Below are positions 18,606 to 27,184 of a stretch of DNA of 57,012 nt, one piece after another; position 1 is the stretch's first letter, and each line of letters starts with the position of its first letter. Under the pieces are notes generated by a model. That model was given only the letters and a program-made list of their open reading frames with translations. It made no database searches and was not told the origin of the DNA. The stretch is from Lachnospiraceae bacterium (GTDB lineage: Bacteria > Bacillota > Clostridia > Lachnospirales > Lachnospiraceae): assembly GCA_017465095.1 (NCBI GenBank), contig JAFTWX010000003.1, forward strand, positions 1-57,012. The letters are read 5' to 3'. A program made the translations under genes and the position numbers.

Positions 18606-19090
18606 GTGGAAGCAAAGAAAAACATTTTAACCTATGAAGGTCTCAAAAAATATGAGGATGAATTAGAGCATTTAAAAGTCGTAGTTCGTAAAGAGGTTGC
18701 GCAGAAGATTAAAGAAGCAAGAGCACAGGGTGACTTGTCAGAAAATGCTGAGTATGATGCAGCCAAAGACGAGCAGCGCGATATCGAAGCCAGAATCGAA
18801 GAGCTGGAAAAGATTTTGAAAAATGCAGAAGTAATCGTAGAAGACGAAGTTGATCTGGATAAGATTAACATCGGATGTAAAGTAAAAATCCGCGATATGA
18901 CAGAAAAAGAAGACTTGGAATACAAAATCGTTGGTTCTACGGAGCGAACAGCTTAAAAGGAAAGATTTCCAATGAGTCACCGGTAGGAAGAGCACTGATC
19001 GGTCTGAAAGTGGGACAGACAGCGACCGTAGAGACACCGGGCGGCGTATTTAAATATAAAGTACTCGAGATTCAGAGAGCAGGAGCATAA
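18606..19090 (+). pseudogene. greA: Transcription elongation factor GreA, interrupted by a one-base frameshift
   Basis: GreA rescues stalled RNA polymerase by stimulating transcript cleavage. The N-terminal coiled coil is intact ([20 protein letters not shown], then the tip [13 protein letters not shown] with the acidic residues that reach the polymerase active site). The C-terminal FKBP-like domain starts normally, but after Glu (codon 18942-18944, in GSTE) the frame runs into a stop at 18954-18956. The next frame, from GCG at 18944, reads [15 protein letters not shown] and on to EIQRAGA, stop 19088-19090. One G appears missing at 18944/18945, where GAG-GCG is expected and GAGCG is present. 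Start GTG 18606 has AAAGGA 8 bases upstream; ATG 18597 sits on that site. Either a real mutation or a sequencing/assembly error. lysS follows 2 bases later. Confidence 0.85.
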
Positions 19091-19092
19091 AA

Positions 19093-20700
19093 ATGGCAGA
19101 GAACAATCAGAATACACAGCAGCAGGACATTAACCAGCTGTTAAAGGTCCGTCGCGAGAAGCTTGCAAATCTTCAGCAGGCAGGCAAGGACCCGTTTGAA
19201 ATTACAAAATTTGACCAGACACACCACTCCCTTGAGGTGAAAGCACTTTACGAGGAGCATGAGGCAAAACTGTTGGCCGGTCGCACAGAACCGGACGTGT
19301 CAGGTATGGACGAGCAGCAGGCAAGAGAAGTAAAGCGTGCAGATTATAATGAAAGAAGAGCCATCATGGATGCGGAGCCGATTCAGGTGACCATCGCAGG
19401 ACGTATGATGTTCAAGCGTGTGATGGGAAAAGCTTCCTTCTGCAATATCCAGGATTTAAAAGGAAATATTCAGATTTACGTGGCAAGAGATGCTGTCGGT
19501 GAGGAAGACTACGCAGATTTCAAGAAGTCTGATATCGGTGATATTTACGGTATCTCCGGTTTTGCATTCCGTACCCAGACAGGTGAAATCTCCATCCATG
19601 CGGAGAAGCTGACACTTCTTTCCAAGAGTTTACAGATTCTTCCGGAGAAATTCCACGGACTGACAGATACCGATACACGTTATCGTCAGAGATATACAGA
19701 CCTTATCATGAACGCAGAAGTAAAAGATACATTCATCAAGCGTTCCAGAATCATCAGCACGATCCGTAAATACTTAGATGGTGAAGGTTTCATGGAAGTG
19801 GAGACACCGATGCTTGTGGCGAACGCAGGCGGTGCTGCGGCTAGACCGTTCGAAACCCATTTCAATGCCCTCGATGAGGACTTCAAGCTTCGTATTTCTT
19901 TGGAGCTTTACTTGAAGAGATTGATTGTCGGCGGACTTGAGCGCGTGTACGAAATCGGACGTGTATTCCGTAACGAAGGTCTTGACACAAGACACAATCC
20001 GGAATTCACACTTATGGAGTTATACCAGGCTTACACAGACTACAACGGAATGATGGACCTGACAGAGAACATGTTCCGCTATGTAGCACAGGAAGTTCTC
20101 GGCACAACCAAAATCGTTTACAACGGCATTGAGATGGATTGGGGCAAACCGTTCGAGAGAATTACCATGATCGATGCAGTGAAAAAATATGCAGGCGTTG
20201 ACTTTAACGAGATCGCAGACACAGATGCTGCGAAAGCCATCGCAAAAGAGAAACATGTTGAGTTCGAAGATCACCATACAAAGGGTGACATCTTGAACCT
20301 CTTCTTCGAGGAGTTTGTAGAGGAGCATTTGATTCAGCCGACTTTCGTTATGGATCATCCGATCGAGATTTCTCCGCTTACAAAGAAGAAACCGGAAGAT
20401 CCGAACTACGTAGAGCGTTTCGAGTTGTTCATGAACGGATGGGAAATGTGTAATGCTTACTCCGAGCTTAACGATCCTATCGACCAGAGAGAGCGTTTCA
20501 AAGCACAGGAAGCACTTCTCGCACTGGGCGACGAGGAAGCAAACACAACAGACGAAGACTTCATGTACGCCCTCGAGCTCGGTATGCCACCGACAGGCGG
20601 TATCGGCTACGGTATCGACAGACTTTGTATGCTGCTTACCGATTCGCAGGCGATCAGGGATGTTTTGTTGTTCCCGACGATGAAGAGTCTTGATAAATAA
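19093..20700 (+). CDS. lysS: Lysyl-tRNA synthetase, class II
   Basis: A 535-residue enzyme charging tRNA-Lys. An N-terminal OB-fold anticodon-binding domain (about 85-190; VTIAGRMMFKRVMGKASF) precedes the class II core. Motif 1 region is near EVETPMLVANAGGAAARPF, motif 2 is FRNEGLDTRHNPEFTLMEL and motif 3 is GMPPTGGIGYGIDRLCML. ATG 19093 is preceded by AGGAG at 19081-19085, inside the greA end. The greA-lysS order is common in Firmicutes and one transcript from the greA promoter is likely. About 35 residues longer than many LysRS, mostly at the N-terminus. No editing or catalytic motif is lost. Confidence 0.96.
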   Translation: MAENNQNTQQQDINQLLKVRREKLANLQQAGKDPFEITKFDQTHHSLEVKALYEEHEAKLLAGRTEPDVSGMDEQQAREVKRADYNERRAIMDAEPIQVTIAGRMMFKRVMGKASFCNIQDLKGNIQIYVARDAVGEEDYADFKKSDIGDIYGISGFAFRTQTGEISIHAEKLTLLSKSLQILPEKFHGLTDTDTRYRQRYTDLIMNAEVKDTFIKRSRIISTIRKYLDGEGFMEVETPMLVANAGGAAARPFETHFNALDEDFKLRISLELYLKRLIVGGLERVYEIGRVFRNEGLDTRHNPEFTLMELYQAYTDYNGMMDLTENMFRYVAQEVLGTTKIVYNGIEMDWGKPFERITMIDAVKKYAGVDFNEIADTDAAKAIAKEKHVEFEDHHTKGDILNLFFEEFVEEHLIQPTFVMDHPIEISPLTKKKPEDPNYVERFELFMNGWEMCNAYSELNDPIDQRERFKAQEALLALGDEEANTTDEDFMYALELGMPPTGGIGYGIDRLCMLLTDSQAIRDVLLFPTMKSLDK

Positions 20701-20802
20701 AACCCCGAAAACAGGGCATTTTCAAGCAGTTCAATAGGCTTAAATTTGTATTTTACGACAGAGTTACGACAAATGGTGAGCCTTGATATAGTAAAAAATT
20801 AA

Positions 20803-20843
20803 GACATCATTACTTATAGTGATATAGGTAGTGGTGTCTTTTT
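20803..20843 (+). terminator. Rho-independent terminator downstream of lysS
   Basis: 15-bp stem GACATCATTACTTAT (20803-20817) / ATAGGTAGTGGTGTC (20824-20838) with three G-T pairs, then TTTTTGTCTGTTT. It lies about 100 bp after lysS and just ahead of the AT-rich insert. Confidence 0.8.
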
Positions 20844-20953
20844 GTCTGTTTGCAAACTATGAATGGAAAAATAGATGTGATATAATGGCGTACATGAGAA
20901 AAGTAATAAGTTTATAAAAGAGGGAAAAATTTGTATTTGCGGAGGTGTTATTT

Positions 20954-21409
20954 ATGAAGATTGAATATAGAAAAGCGGATATTACAGATGCAGAATTGCT
21001 AATAGATATATATAATTCTGCGTTTTATAGTGATTATATTAAATATGGTGAATGTCCTGCGTATGGACAGACGAAAGAAATGATGGAGAAATCCATAATA
21101 AATTTTCCCAAGTTTATTATTCTATTTAATAACAAACCAGTTGGTTGTGTTTCTTGTAAAGAGGTAGAAGTGGGAGTATACGAAGTTGGCTGTTTGTGTG
21201 TTGTTCCAGAGTTTCAAGGAAAAGGAATAGGAACACAAGCAATAAAATTTATAACATCACACTACGAGAATTGGGATAAATTTACTTTAGTCACACCCAT
21301 AGACAAAAAGGAAAATGTAAAGTTTTATACAGAAAAATGTGGATTTGATATAGTGTCTATGGAGATGGATGGAAATGTTAAAGTAGCACGATTTGTTTTA
21401 GAAAAATAG
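20954..21409 (+). CDS. GNAT-family N-acetyltransferase
   Basis: A 151-residue Gcn5-type acetyltransferase. It opens MKIEYRKADITDAELL and has the acetyl-CoA binding motif A in CVVPEFQGKGIGTQAI (Q/RxxGxG/A as QGKGIG), then TLVTPIDKKENVKFYTEKCGF, the C-terminal motif B. ATG 20954 is 8 bases after GGAGG. Base composition is clearly more AT-rich than the flanking core genes, with codons such as ATA and AGA, which fits recent arrival together with the XRE gene downstream. Substrate cannot be told; small-molecule or peptide acetylation. Confidence 0.85.
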   Translation: MKIEYRKADITDAELLIDIYNSAFYSDYIKYGECPAYGQTKEMMEKSIINFPKFIILFNNKPVGCVSCKEVEVGVYEVGCLCVVPEFQGKGIGTQAIKFITSHYENWDKFTLVTPIDKKENVKFYTEKCGFDIVSMEMDGNVKVARFVLEK

Positions 21410-21638
21410 ATTTCAGCTTTGTGAAGAGTTGAAAGCATGTAAGAATTTGAAGTTTCGCATGAGTTTACAAATGCAAAGGCAGAGGATATTTTACATGATA
21501 AAGATGCCAATTCGTTGAAGCAAAAGGATAGGAAACGATGCGTAGAGTGCTTGGAATATCAAGTTTTTTGTAGGTAAACGATGCGTCGGTTGATTTTGCG
21601 ATTGGATACATATAGGATTGCAATTGGAGGTGATGAAA

Positions 21639-22202
21639 ATGGATGCAAATAAATTTGGTTGCTTTGTAGCTGAAAGAAGAAAGGAATTGAAAATGACACA
21701 AAAAGATTTGGCTGCAAAAATTCAAGTAACTGACAAAGCTGTTAGTAAATGGGAAAGAGGTTTAGGATTTCCTGATATAAACACCATAGAATATTTGGCC
21801 GATGCTTTGGATGTATCCATAATAGAACATATGAAATCAGAAAGAGAAACCGAAAATGTAGCAATTGATGAAGCTGTAGTTGTGAATGTTTTAGACATGG
21901 CAGAGAAGGATGTGCAAAAGAAACAGACCAGAATTCTTATAATTTTATTGGTAACTACATTCCTATGTGCACTTTTTGAAATGCTGCAAAGTATTGACTG
22001 GAATGCAAGGGAATTGACAATGTCATTGACAATACCTTATACGGCTATTATCCCTGGATTTGTGACAATTATAGTCTCTATAATTTACAAACTAAAGGGT
22101 GAGAAGACGGATAATTTTATTGCGATAGGTATTTGTATGATGATAATTCCGTTTATTTTATCGATGGGAGTATTTCTTGTTTTAGGTTTACTTGCAGGAT
22201 AG
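21639..22202 (+). CDS. XRE-family transcriptional regulator with membrane domain
   Basis: A 187-residue protein with an N-terminal helix-turn-helix (about 5-60, ERRKELKMTQKDLAAKI and KAVSKWERGLGFPD) and a C-terminal membrane part. Three hydrophobic segments follow at about 105-122 (ILIILLVTTFLCALFEML), 135-155 (TAIIPGFVTIIVSIIY) and 165-187 (AIGICMMIIPFILSMGV). Such membrane-tethered XRE proteins are frequent in Firmicutes and often respond to envelope signals or act beside small transporters or toxins; the target here is unknown. ATG 21639 is 8 bases after GGAGG (21626-21630); ATG 21633 is too close. AT-rich like its neighbour. Confidence 0.85.
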   Translation: MDANKFGCFVAERRKELKMTQKDLAAKIQVTDKAVSKWERGLGFPDINTIEYLADALDVSIIEHMKSERETENVAIDEAVVVNVLDMAEKDVQKKQTRILIILLVTTFLCALFEMLQSIDWNARELTMSLTIPYTAIIPGFVTIIVSIIYKLKGEKTDNFIAIGICMMIIPFILSMGVFLVLGLLAG

Positions 22203-22336
22203 CAGGACATCATCAACTTTTAGTTTGATGGAGCGTCAAATTCCAATTTGTGTAACAGTTAGATAAACAGGTTATCCGGATAGTCTAGTATTAATAGAAG
22301 GTGATGCACAGCCTTATAAGTGAGCGAGTTATCAGA

Positions 22337-22368
22337 GGGCAGAGACGCTAGTAGTCTCTGCCCTGTTT
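22337..22368 (+). terminator. Rho-independent terminator after the XRE gene
   Basis: Perfect 10-bp stem GGGCAGAGAC (22337-22346) / GTCTCTGCCC (22354-22363), then TGTTTTGTG. Confidence 0.8.
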
Positions 22369-22410
22369 TGTGTATAGATACCGCGAACAGCAAAAAAAAA
22401 TACACCCCCT

Positions 22411-22437
22411 TAAGAAAATCCCGCATTCTGCCGATAT
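22411..22437 (+). promoter_or_regulatory. Sigma-28 (FliA/SigD)-type flagellar promoter
   Basis: TAAG (22411-22414), 15-bp spacer, GCCGATAT (22430-22437), against the flagellar sigma consensus TAAA-N15-GCCGATAA. The spacing is exact and 10 of 12 positions match. The start codon of the coiled-coil gene is 73 bp further on. Confidence 0.7.
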
Positions 22438-22509
22438 ACTTTAAAATATACCAATATAGTCTTATTATGCCTTGAAACGGATTTCAAGTAGCTACAAGGA
22501 GGTAGTGTT

Positions 22510-23583
22510 ATGGCATCAAGTATCTATAGTATGTCTGCGTATACGCGGACATCTCCTTTCATGCAAAGAAACAGCTTTGCATCTTACAATCAAGAGCAAA
22601 AAAATTCCACGGAACCGAAAACGACAACCGAGGCACAGCGTCTGCGCGAAATGATCCGCGATTTGAAAAGGGCGAAGAGTGAAAATATGTACTCGCCGAT
22701 TGCGGGAAGCAGGGCGGATGGTTTTTCTGCGTTGTCCGGGACTGAGAAAACCACAAGCGAGGCGGAGGAAGAGATTCAGAAAGCTTCAAAATACAATTTC
22801 AAGGAAGTCGCCAATAAGATTTTGCGTGCAAAAACTGCTCTCAGCGCAGGACAGGCGGTCATTTCGGCAAAACGGAAAGTGGTTGAAGTGAAGCGGAAAA
22901 TGTCCAGCGGTGACGGAGATCCGGAAGAACTTCAGATTGCGCTCAATCATGCGAGGCGCATGGAGATTGCAGCCAGGAAGAAAAAACGTCATTTGGAAAT
23001 GGAAGAAATGATTGTGACAGTGCAGAAACGTGATGAGAAGCTGGACCGGATGGAGGAGACTGCAACGGATATTCAAAACAGCGTAATCGATGTGGCCCAG
23101 GAGGAGCTTGAAGAGCAGCAGGATGCTATTTTCGAAGAGCGGCAAGAGATGCTTGATGAGGTCATGGAGCAACAGGAAAAAGAATTGGAACGTCTTTCGG
23201 AGGAGGAGATGGCCGAGCTCAATGAGATGATTGCGGAGTTTGGGGAAGAGGAACTGCAGGAATTACAGGAGATGATGGAACTGCTGGACAGCATGGAAAT
23301 TATCAATCCGCATATGAGCAAAGAAGACCTGGAGGAACTCAAACGCAAGCATCGCAACGAAGAATATAAAGCAATCCTGAAAGCCGAGATGGACTACTTG
23401 AAAGACATGATAAAGTACATGCAGGAAAAAGGGATGACCGCCATGCAGCCGGGGGTTCAGGCGACAGCTGACAATGCGTTCGCAATGCCTGCGGCTGGTG
23501 TTGAAATGGCAGTAAGCAGTCCGGAAATGTCTGCACCTGCCGGAAACACAGCGACGATGCCATCCATCGATATACAGGTTTAA
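22510..23583 (+). CDS. Coiled-coil protein, probably motility-associated
   Basis: A 357-residue protein with no signal peptide. The first 50 residues are Ser/Thr rich (MASSIYSMSAYTRTSPFMQR). Residues 90-320 are strongly charged and helical, with dense Glu/Lys heptads (for example EEQQDAIFEERQEMLDEV and LEDLKRKHRNEEYKAIL-like stretches). The tail (about 325-357) is Ala/Pro/Met rich. I do not recognise a named domain. The upstream sigma-28-type promoter places it in the flagellar/chemotaxis regulon, so a role in motility or cell envelope structure is inferred. RBS AAGGAGG precedes ATG 22510. The next gene, a sensor kinase, has its own promoter. Confidence 0.8.
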   Translation: MASSIYSMSAYTRTSPFMQRNSFASYNQEQKNSTEPKTTTEAQRLREMIRDLKRAKSENMYSPIAGSRADGFSALSGTEKTTSEAEEEIQKASKYNFKEVANKILRAKTALSAGQAVISAKRKVVEVKRKMSSGDGDPEELQIALNHARRMEIAARKKKRHLEMEEMIVTVQKRDEKLDRMEETATDIQNSVIDVAQEELEEQQDAIFEERQEMLDEVMEQQEKELERLSEEEMAELNEMIAEFGEEELQELQEMMELLDSMEIINPHMSKEDLEELKRKHRNEEYKAILKAEMDYLKDMIKYMQEKGMTAMQPGVQATADNAFAMPAAGVEMAVSSPEMSAPAGNTATMPSIDIQV

Positions 23584-23596
23584 TGCATGAAATGGA

Positions 23597-23625
23597 TTGA
23601 TGAAAGGAAATGAAAGGCGTATAAT
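23597..23625 (+). promoter_or_regulatory. Probable sigma-A promoter of the hybrid kinase gene
   Basis: TTGATG (23597-23602), 17-bp spacer, TATAAT (23620-23625), only about 22 bp ahead of ATG 23648, so the leader is very short. Confidence 0.6.
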
Positions 23626-23647
23626 ATTCTTGAGGTGAAACAGATTC

Positions 23648-25999
23648 ATGCAAAAACCGCAGAATACCGATACAAAACTTAAAAAGTGCATACAGATGCT
23701 TATGCGGAGCCTGATTATGCTTTCGTTTGTTTTTTTCGTTGTTGCGCAGTTTGCCTTGCCGGCAGAAAACAAGCTGGGAACAGGGCGTTACAATGTGTAC
23801 GACGGACAGTGGGTACAGATTTTGGAAGACGGCAGCAGAAAAGAAGTACAGGTGCCCGGGCAGCTTGAGAACGTGCAGGGCGAGTGGGTGACCATTGAGT
23901 CGCAGCTTTCGGAAGATATGCAGGCGACCTGGCTTTGTCTGCGCAGTTTGCAGCAGGATTTCAAAATATATGTGGACGACGAACTCAGAGAAGAGTACTC
24001 GACCATTGAGTCGCAGCTATTCGGAAAAACCAGTACGATTACATATGTGTGGCTTAAACTGACGGACAGAGACGCAGGAAAGACTCTGCGTATTGAGTTT
24101 ATGAGCGACTCGTTCTATTCCGGATACATGGAGGAAATTCTTCAGGGCGAGAAGGCGGATATTCAGAGTTATCTGTTTGGTCGATACGGGCTGTCTGCGC
24201 TTATGGCAGCATTTATGTTTTTGGTCGGACTGGTAATCATTATTACCTGTCAGCCGTATGTTCCGCTGTTTCATTTCAAAGGAAATGGGGAAATGTATTC
24301 CCTCGGCGGGATTATAATGCTTGCATCTACATGGCTTCTCGTGGAGTCTAAGCTACGCCAGTTTATATTCCCGAACAGTACGGTTGCCATGTACATGGGA
24401 TTTTTGATGATTATGCTTTTGCCGTACTCGTTTCTAAGCTATGTGAATCAGGTACAGAAAAGAAGATATGAAAAAGTATATATGTATATTATGGCGTGGT
24501 CACTGACCAATTTTGTGGCGTGCACCGGATTGCAGGTGTTCGGTATCAAAGATTTCTTTGAGACGATGACGAGCTCGCATATTGTGCTCGGTGTTACGGT
24601 TTTATCTGTACTTGTAACGATTGTGCTCGATATAAAGAGCAGAGAAGTGTTGCAATACAAATCGGTTGTCCTCGGTTTTTCCGGTATATTGTTGGCAGCG
24701 CTTATGGAAATTGCCCTGTCCTACACGGTAAATGCAAAGCTGAACGGTGTTCCGCTTTGTCTGGCGCTGATATGTCTGGTTTGTGTTTCCGGTCTCAAGG
24801 TCGGCAAGGAAATGACGAGAATTGAGAGCGAGAAGCAGACGGCGGAGGCTGCGCGCAAGTCACAGGCACTGTTTTTGGCTAATATGTCCCACGAAATACG
24901 GACACCGATCAATACGATTCTCGGTATGAATGAGATGATTCTCCGGGAAAATGAGGATAAGGCCATCAACGGCTACGCAGGTCATATAAAACGAGCAGGA
25001 CATATGTTGCTTGGTCTGATTAATGAAATTTTGGATTTCTCCAAGATGGAAGCCGGAAAGCTGGAGATTGTTTCCTTGGAATACTCGCTTTCCGATGTGC
25101 TTGAGGATATTCAGACGGAGACGGGAAAGAGAGTCGGAGAAAAAGGGCTTGCGTTCCGGGCCGAAATCAGCAGCGAGCTTCCGGCGGTACTTAAGGGAGA
25201 TGAACTGCGTATCAGGCAGATTTTAAATAACGTGCTTTCCAATGCGGTGAAATATACAAAACAGGGAACGGTTACTTTGCGTGTGAACAGAAAAGCGCCG
25301 GATGCGGGCGGGGAAAAAGAACAGTGCTTCCTTGCGATAGAAATCGAAGATACCGGAATGGGAATCCGGGAAGAAGATCTTCCTCATTTGTTTGACAGTT
25401 TTCAGCGTTTGGAAATGGAAAAAAACCGCCATATTCAAGGCACCGGCCTCGGACTTTGCATTACGAAGCAGCTGGTTGACTGCATGGGCGGTACGATAGA
25501 AGCGACCAGTCGATACGGCGAGGGAACCTGCTTCCGGATTATGATTCCGCAGGAAATTATTTCCGAGTCGGAAGTGAAAAAACCGGAGGAAGAGCGAAGC
25601 GTGGAAACGGGGGCATTCCGGGCTCCGGATGCGCACATACTTGCCGTGGATGATAACCGGGTTAACTTGGTGGTGCTCAGATCCCTTTTGAAACGGACAG
25701 AGATTAAAGTTGACCTTGCGATGAGCGGTAAGCAGGCGTTGGAATGCACGCGGGCGAAAAAATATGATCTGATTCTTATGGATCACATGATGCCGGAAAT
25801 GGATGGTATAGAGGCGATGCGTGCGTTGCGCGGTGAAAAGGACAACATGAACTGCGATACAAAAATGATTGTGTTGACGGCAAATGCCATTCACGGTGTG
25901 GAGCAGGAGTACAAGGATGCAGGGTTTGACGATTATATTTCCAAGCCGCTGGATCCGGAGCTTTTGGAAAAGGTATTGCGGAAATATTTAGAAAAATAA
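23648..25999 (+). CDS. Hybrid sensor histidine kinase/response regulator with 7TM-type sensor
   Basis: A 783-residue membrane kinase. One membrane segment at about 17-38, an extracellular domain at 40-180 (LEDGSRKEVQVPGQLE... TWLCLRSL, of 7TMR-DISMED type), then seven hydrophobic segments between about 185 and 390. The HisKA box is FLANMSHEIRTPINTILGMN with the phosphorylated His. The HATPase domain shows NVLSNAVKYTKQGTV (N box), DTGMGIREEDL (G1) and GTGLGLCI (G2). A C-terminal receiver domain follows (about 660-783) with VDDN, LILMDHMMPEMDG (phosphorylated Asp) and the Lys in YISKPLD. No separate output gene is adjacent, so phosphorelay to a distant Hpt protein is likely. Signal unknown. Confidence 0.93.
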   Translation: MQKPQNTDTKLKKCIQMLMRSLIMLSFVFFVVAQFALPAENKLGTGRYNVYDGQWVQILEDGSRKEVQVPGQLENVQGEWVTIESQLSEDMQATWLCLRSLQQDFKIYVDDELREEYSTIESQLFGKTSTITYVWLKLTDRDAGKTLRIEFMSDSFYSGYMEEILQGEKADIQSYLFGRYGLSALMAAFMFLVGLVIIITCQPYVPLFHFKGNGEMYSLGGIIMLASTWLLVESKLRQFIFPNSTVAMYMGFLMIMLLPYSFLSYVNQVQKRRYEKVYMYIMAWSLTNFVACTGLQVFGIKDFFETMTSSHIVLGVTVLSVLVTIVLDIKSREVLQYKSVVLGFSGILLAALMEIALSYTVNAKLNGVPLCLALICLVCVSGLKVGKEMTRIESEKQTAEAARKSQALFLANMSHEIRTPINTILGMNEMILRENEDKAINGYAGHIKRAGHMLLGLINEILDFSKMEAGKLEIVSLEYSLSDVLEDIQTETGKRVGEKGLAFRAEISSELPAVLKGDELRIRQILNNVLSNAVKYTKQGTVTLRVNRKAPDAGGEKEQCFLAIEIEDTGMGIREEDLPHLFDSFQRLEMEKNRHIQGTGLGLCITKQLVDCMGGTIEATSRYGEGTCFRIMIPQEIISESEVKKPEEERSVETGAFRAPDAHILAVDDNRVNLVVLRSLLKRTEIKVDLAMSGKQALECTRAKKYDLILMDHMMPEMDGIEAMRALRGEKDNMNCDTKMIVLTANAIHGVEQEYKDAGFDDYISKPLDPELLEKVLRKYLEK

Positions 26000-26012
26000 A
26001 TAATGGCATAAA

Positions 26013-26041
26013 AAAGAGGACCGGTTATTCCGGTCCTCTTT
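26013..26041. terminator. Bidirectional terminator between convergent genes
   Basis: Perfect 12-bp stem AAAGAGGACCGG (26013-26024) / CCGGTCCTCTTT (26030-26041). It serves the + strand kinase gene and, with a better T-run, the minus-strand lipoprotein gene. Confidence 0.85.
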
Positions 26042-26058
26042 GATTGCACATAAGTGAC

Positions 26059-27162
26059 TTATTTTAAGATAAGTTCGTTCCATCTGGATGTGGAAACCAA
26101 TCCAACGTATGTCTTACCTGTGTTGAGAGTAATCTCATTACCGTCAGCATCGTAGAAGTTGGTAGGTTCCGCATCGTGTGTCTTAGTCCATGTAACAGGG
26201 ATGGCTTTTCCGCCGGTGATATAGTATCCGTCGCCGGAAGTGTTGATGATGTTGAACTGCATATAACCGTTGTCGTCATACTGTGTATGGCTTGCACACT
26301 GGATGATAACGTTAGTGAAAGCGAGCTGTTTGTTGTCGTTTTCGAGGTCGATGTGTGGTTTGCCGTATTCAGAATATAAGTAAGTACCGCTTGCTTCGTC
26401 ATAAGTGAGCTCGGAACCGTTGTGCGGGAACGGAAGGTCAACCAGTGTACAATCCTTGCTTCCGTTTGCGGATGAAAGATCAACCGGGGAAGAAGAGAAC
26501 TGCCAATGCTGTCCCATATAGTAAGAGTTGTATTCTCTGTCAATTCCGTTTGCTTCCAGACGGGATTCGATTTCACCTGTGGTTACATACTCAGTAAACT
26601 CGCGGGATTTACCGTTATCGATGCGGGCAAATCCACCGCTCAAATGATCAACCCAAGGGTTTGAGAGGAATGCGTCAATGTAGAACGGACCACCGTCATG
26701 GATTACAATAGCGTTGTATTCCGGTGCGATCATAAAGTTGGTCGGACGTACGCTTCGGATACTTCCGAATCTGGTGATGCTTCCCCAATCTTTTACGACA
26801 CACATGAAACGAGTAATTTCGTCGTTGGCTGTACTGTTCATCATTTCGTAAATGATATCTGCCTGTGTCAGTCCGTAGTGATCAAGAGCTGTCTTCTCGT
26901 TGTCAACCATGATAGCGACCGGACGCTGACCTTTGAGAGCTTCATCAATCCACTCGTTGGTCAGCTCGCTGCGATACATGCCTTCTCTTGTTTCTTCCGG
27001 AACTTCGGCAACTTCTTCTTCTGCCGGAGCTTCTGTTTCTTCCGTGTCTGTTTCAATAACCTGTAATTCGTTTGTTGCTGTTTCTTCCTTTGCACCGCAG
27101 CCGGTTAAAGCGCTGCAAACAAGTGCTAAGGATAACATGAGTACCAGTGATTTTCTTTTCAT
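26059..27162 (-). CDS. DUF3048 lipoprotein (YerB-like)
   Basis: A 367-residue exported lipoprotein. The signal peptide ends in a lipobox (LVCSALTGCG, Cys at about 21), followed by an acidic low-complexity linker to about residue 60. The DUF3048 body has RPVAIMVDNEKTALDHYGLTQADIIYEM, then ITRFMCVV and RFGSIRSVRPTNF, and the C-terminal ITGGKAIPVTWTKT with NTGKTYVGLV. YerB-like proteins occur widely in Firmicutes; function is poorly known and thought to concern the envelope. The true start is ATG at 27162 (behind AAAAAAGGA); the longer upstream frame is not conserved. It lies 22 bp after the SDR gene on the same strand, so they share a transcript. Confidence 0.88.
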   Translation of the reverse strand: MKRKSLVLMLSLALVCSALTGCGAKEETATNELQVIETDTEETEAPAEEEVAEVPEETREGMYRSELTNEWIDEALKGQRPVAIMVDNEKTALDHYGLTQADIIYEMMNSTANDEITRFMCVVKDWGSITRFGSIRSVRPTNFMIAPEYNAIVIHDGGPFYIDAFLSNPWVDHLSGGFARIDNGKSREFTEYVTTGEIESRLEANGIDREYNSYYMGQHWQFSSSPVDLSSANGSKDCTLVDLPFPHNGSELTYDEASGTYLYSEYGKPHIDLENDNKQLAFTNVIIQCASHTQYDDNGYMQFNIINTSGDGYYITGGKAIPVTWTKTHDAEPTNFYDADGNEITLNTGKTYVGLVSTSRWNELILK

Positions 27163-27184
27163 AACTTTTTTCCTTTTTTGTATT

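Larger units (their letters stand above)
22203..22509. other. Intergenic stretch with terminator and sigma-28-like promoter
   Basis: This 307-bp gap contains a terminator at 22337-22368 and a flagellar-type promoter at 22411-22437, both listed separately. The first 130 bp hold no open frame or repeat I can support. Confidence 0.6.

Noticed and set aside
20750..20790. Repeated TTACGAC near the insert as an attachment site
   Set aside because: Two short direct copies only (about 20755 and 20766) with no second copy at the far end of the insert and no integrase.
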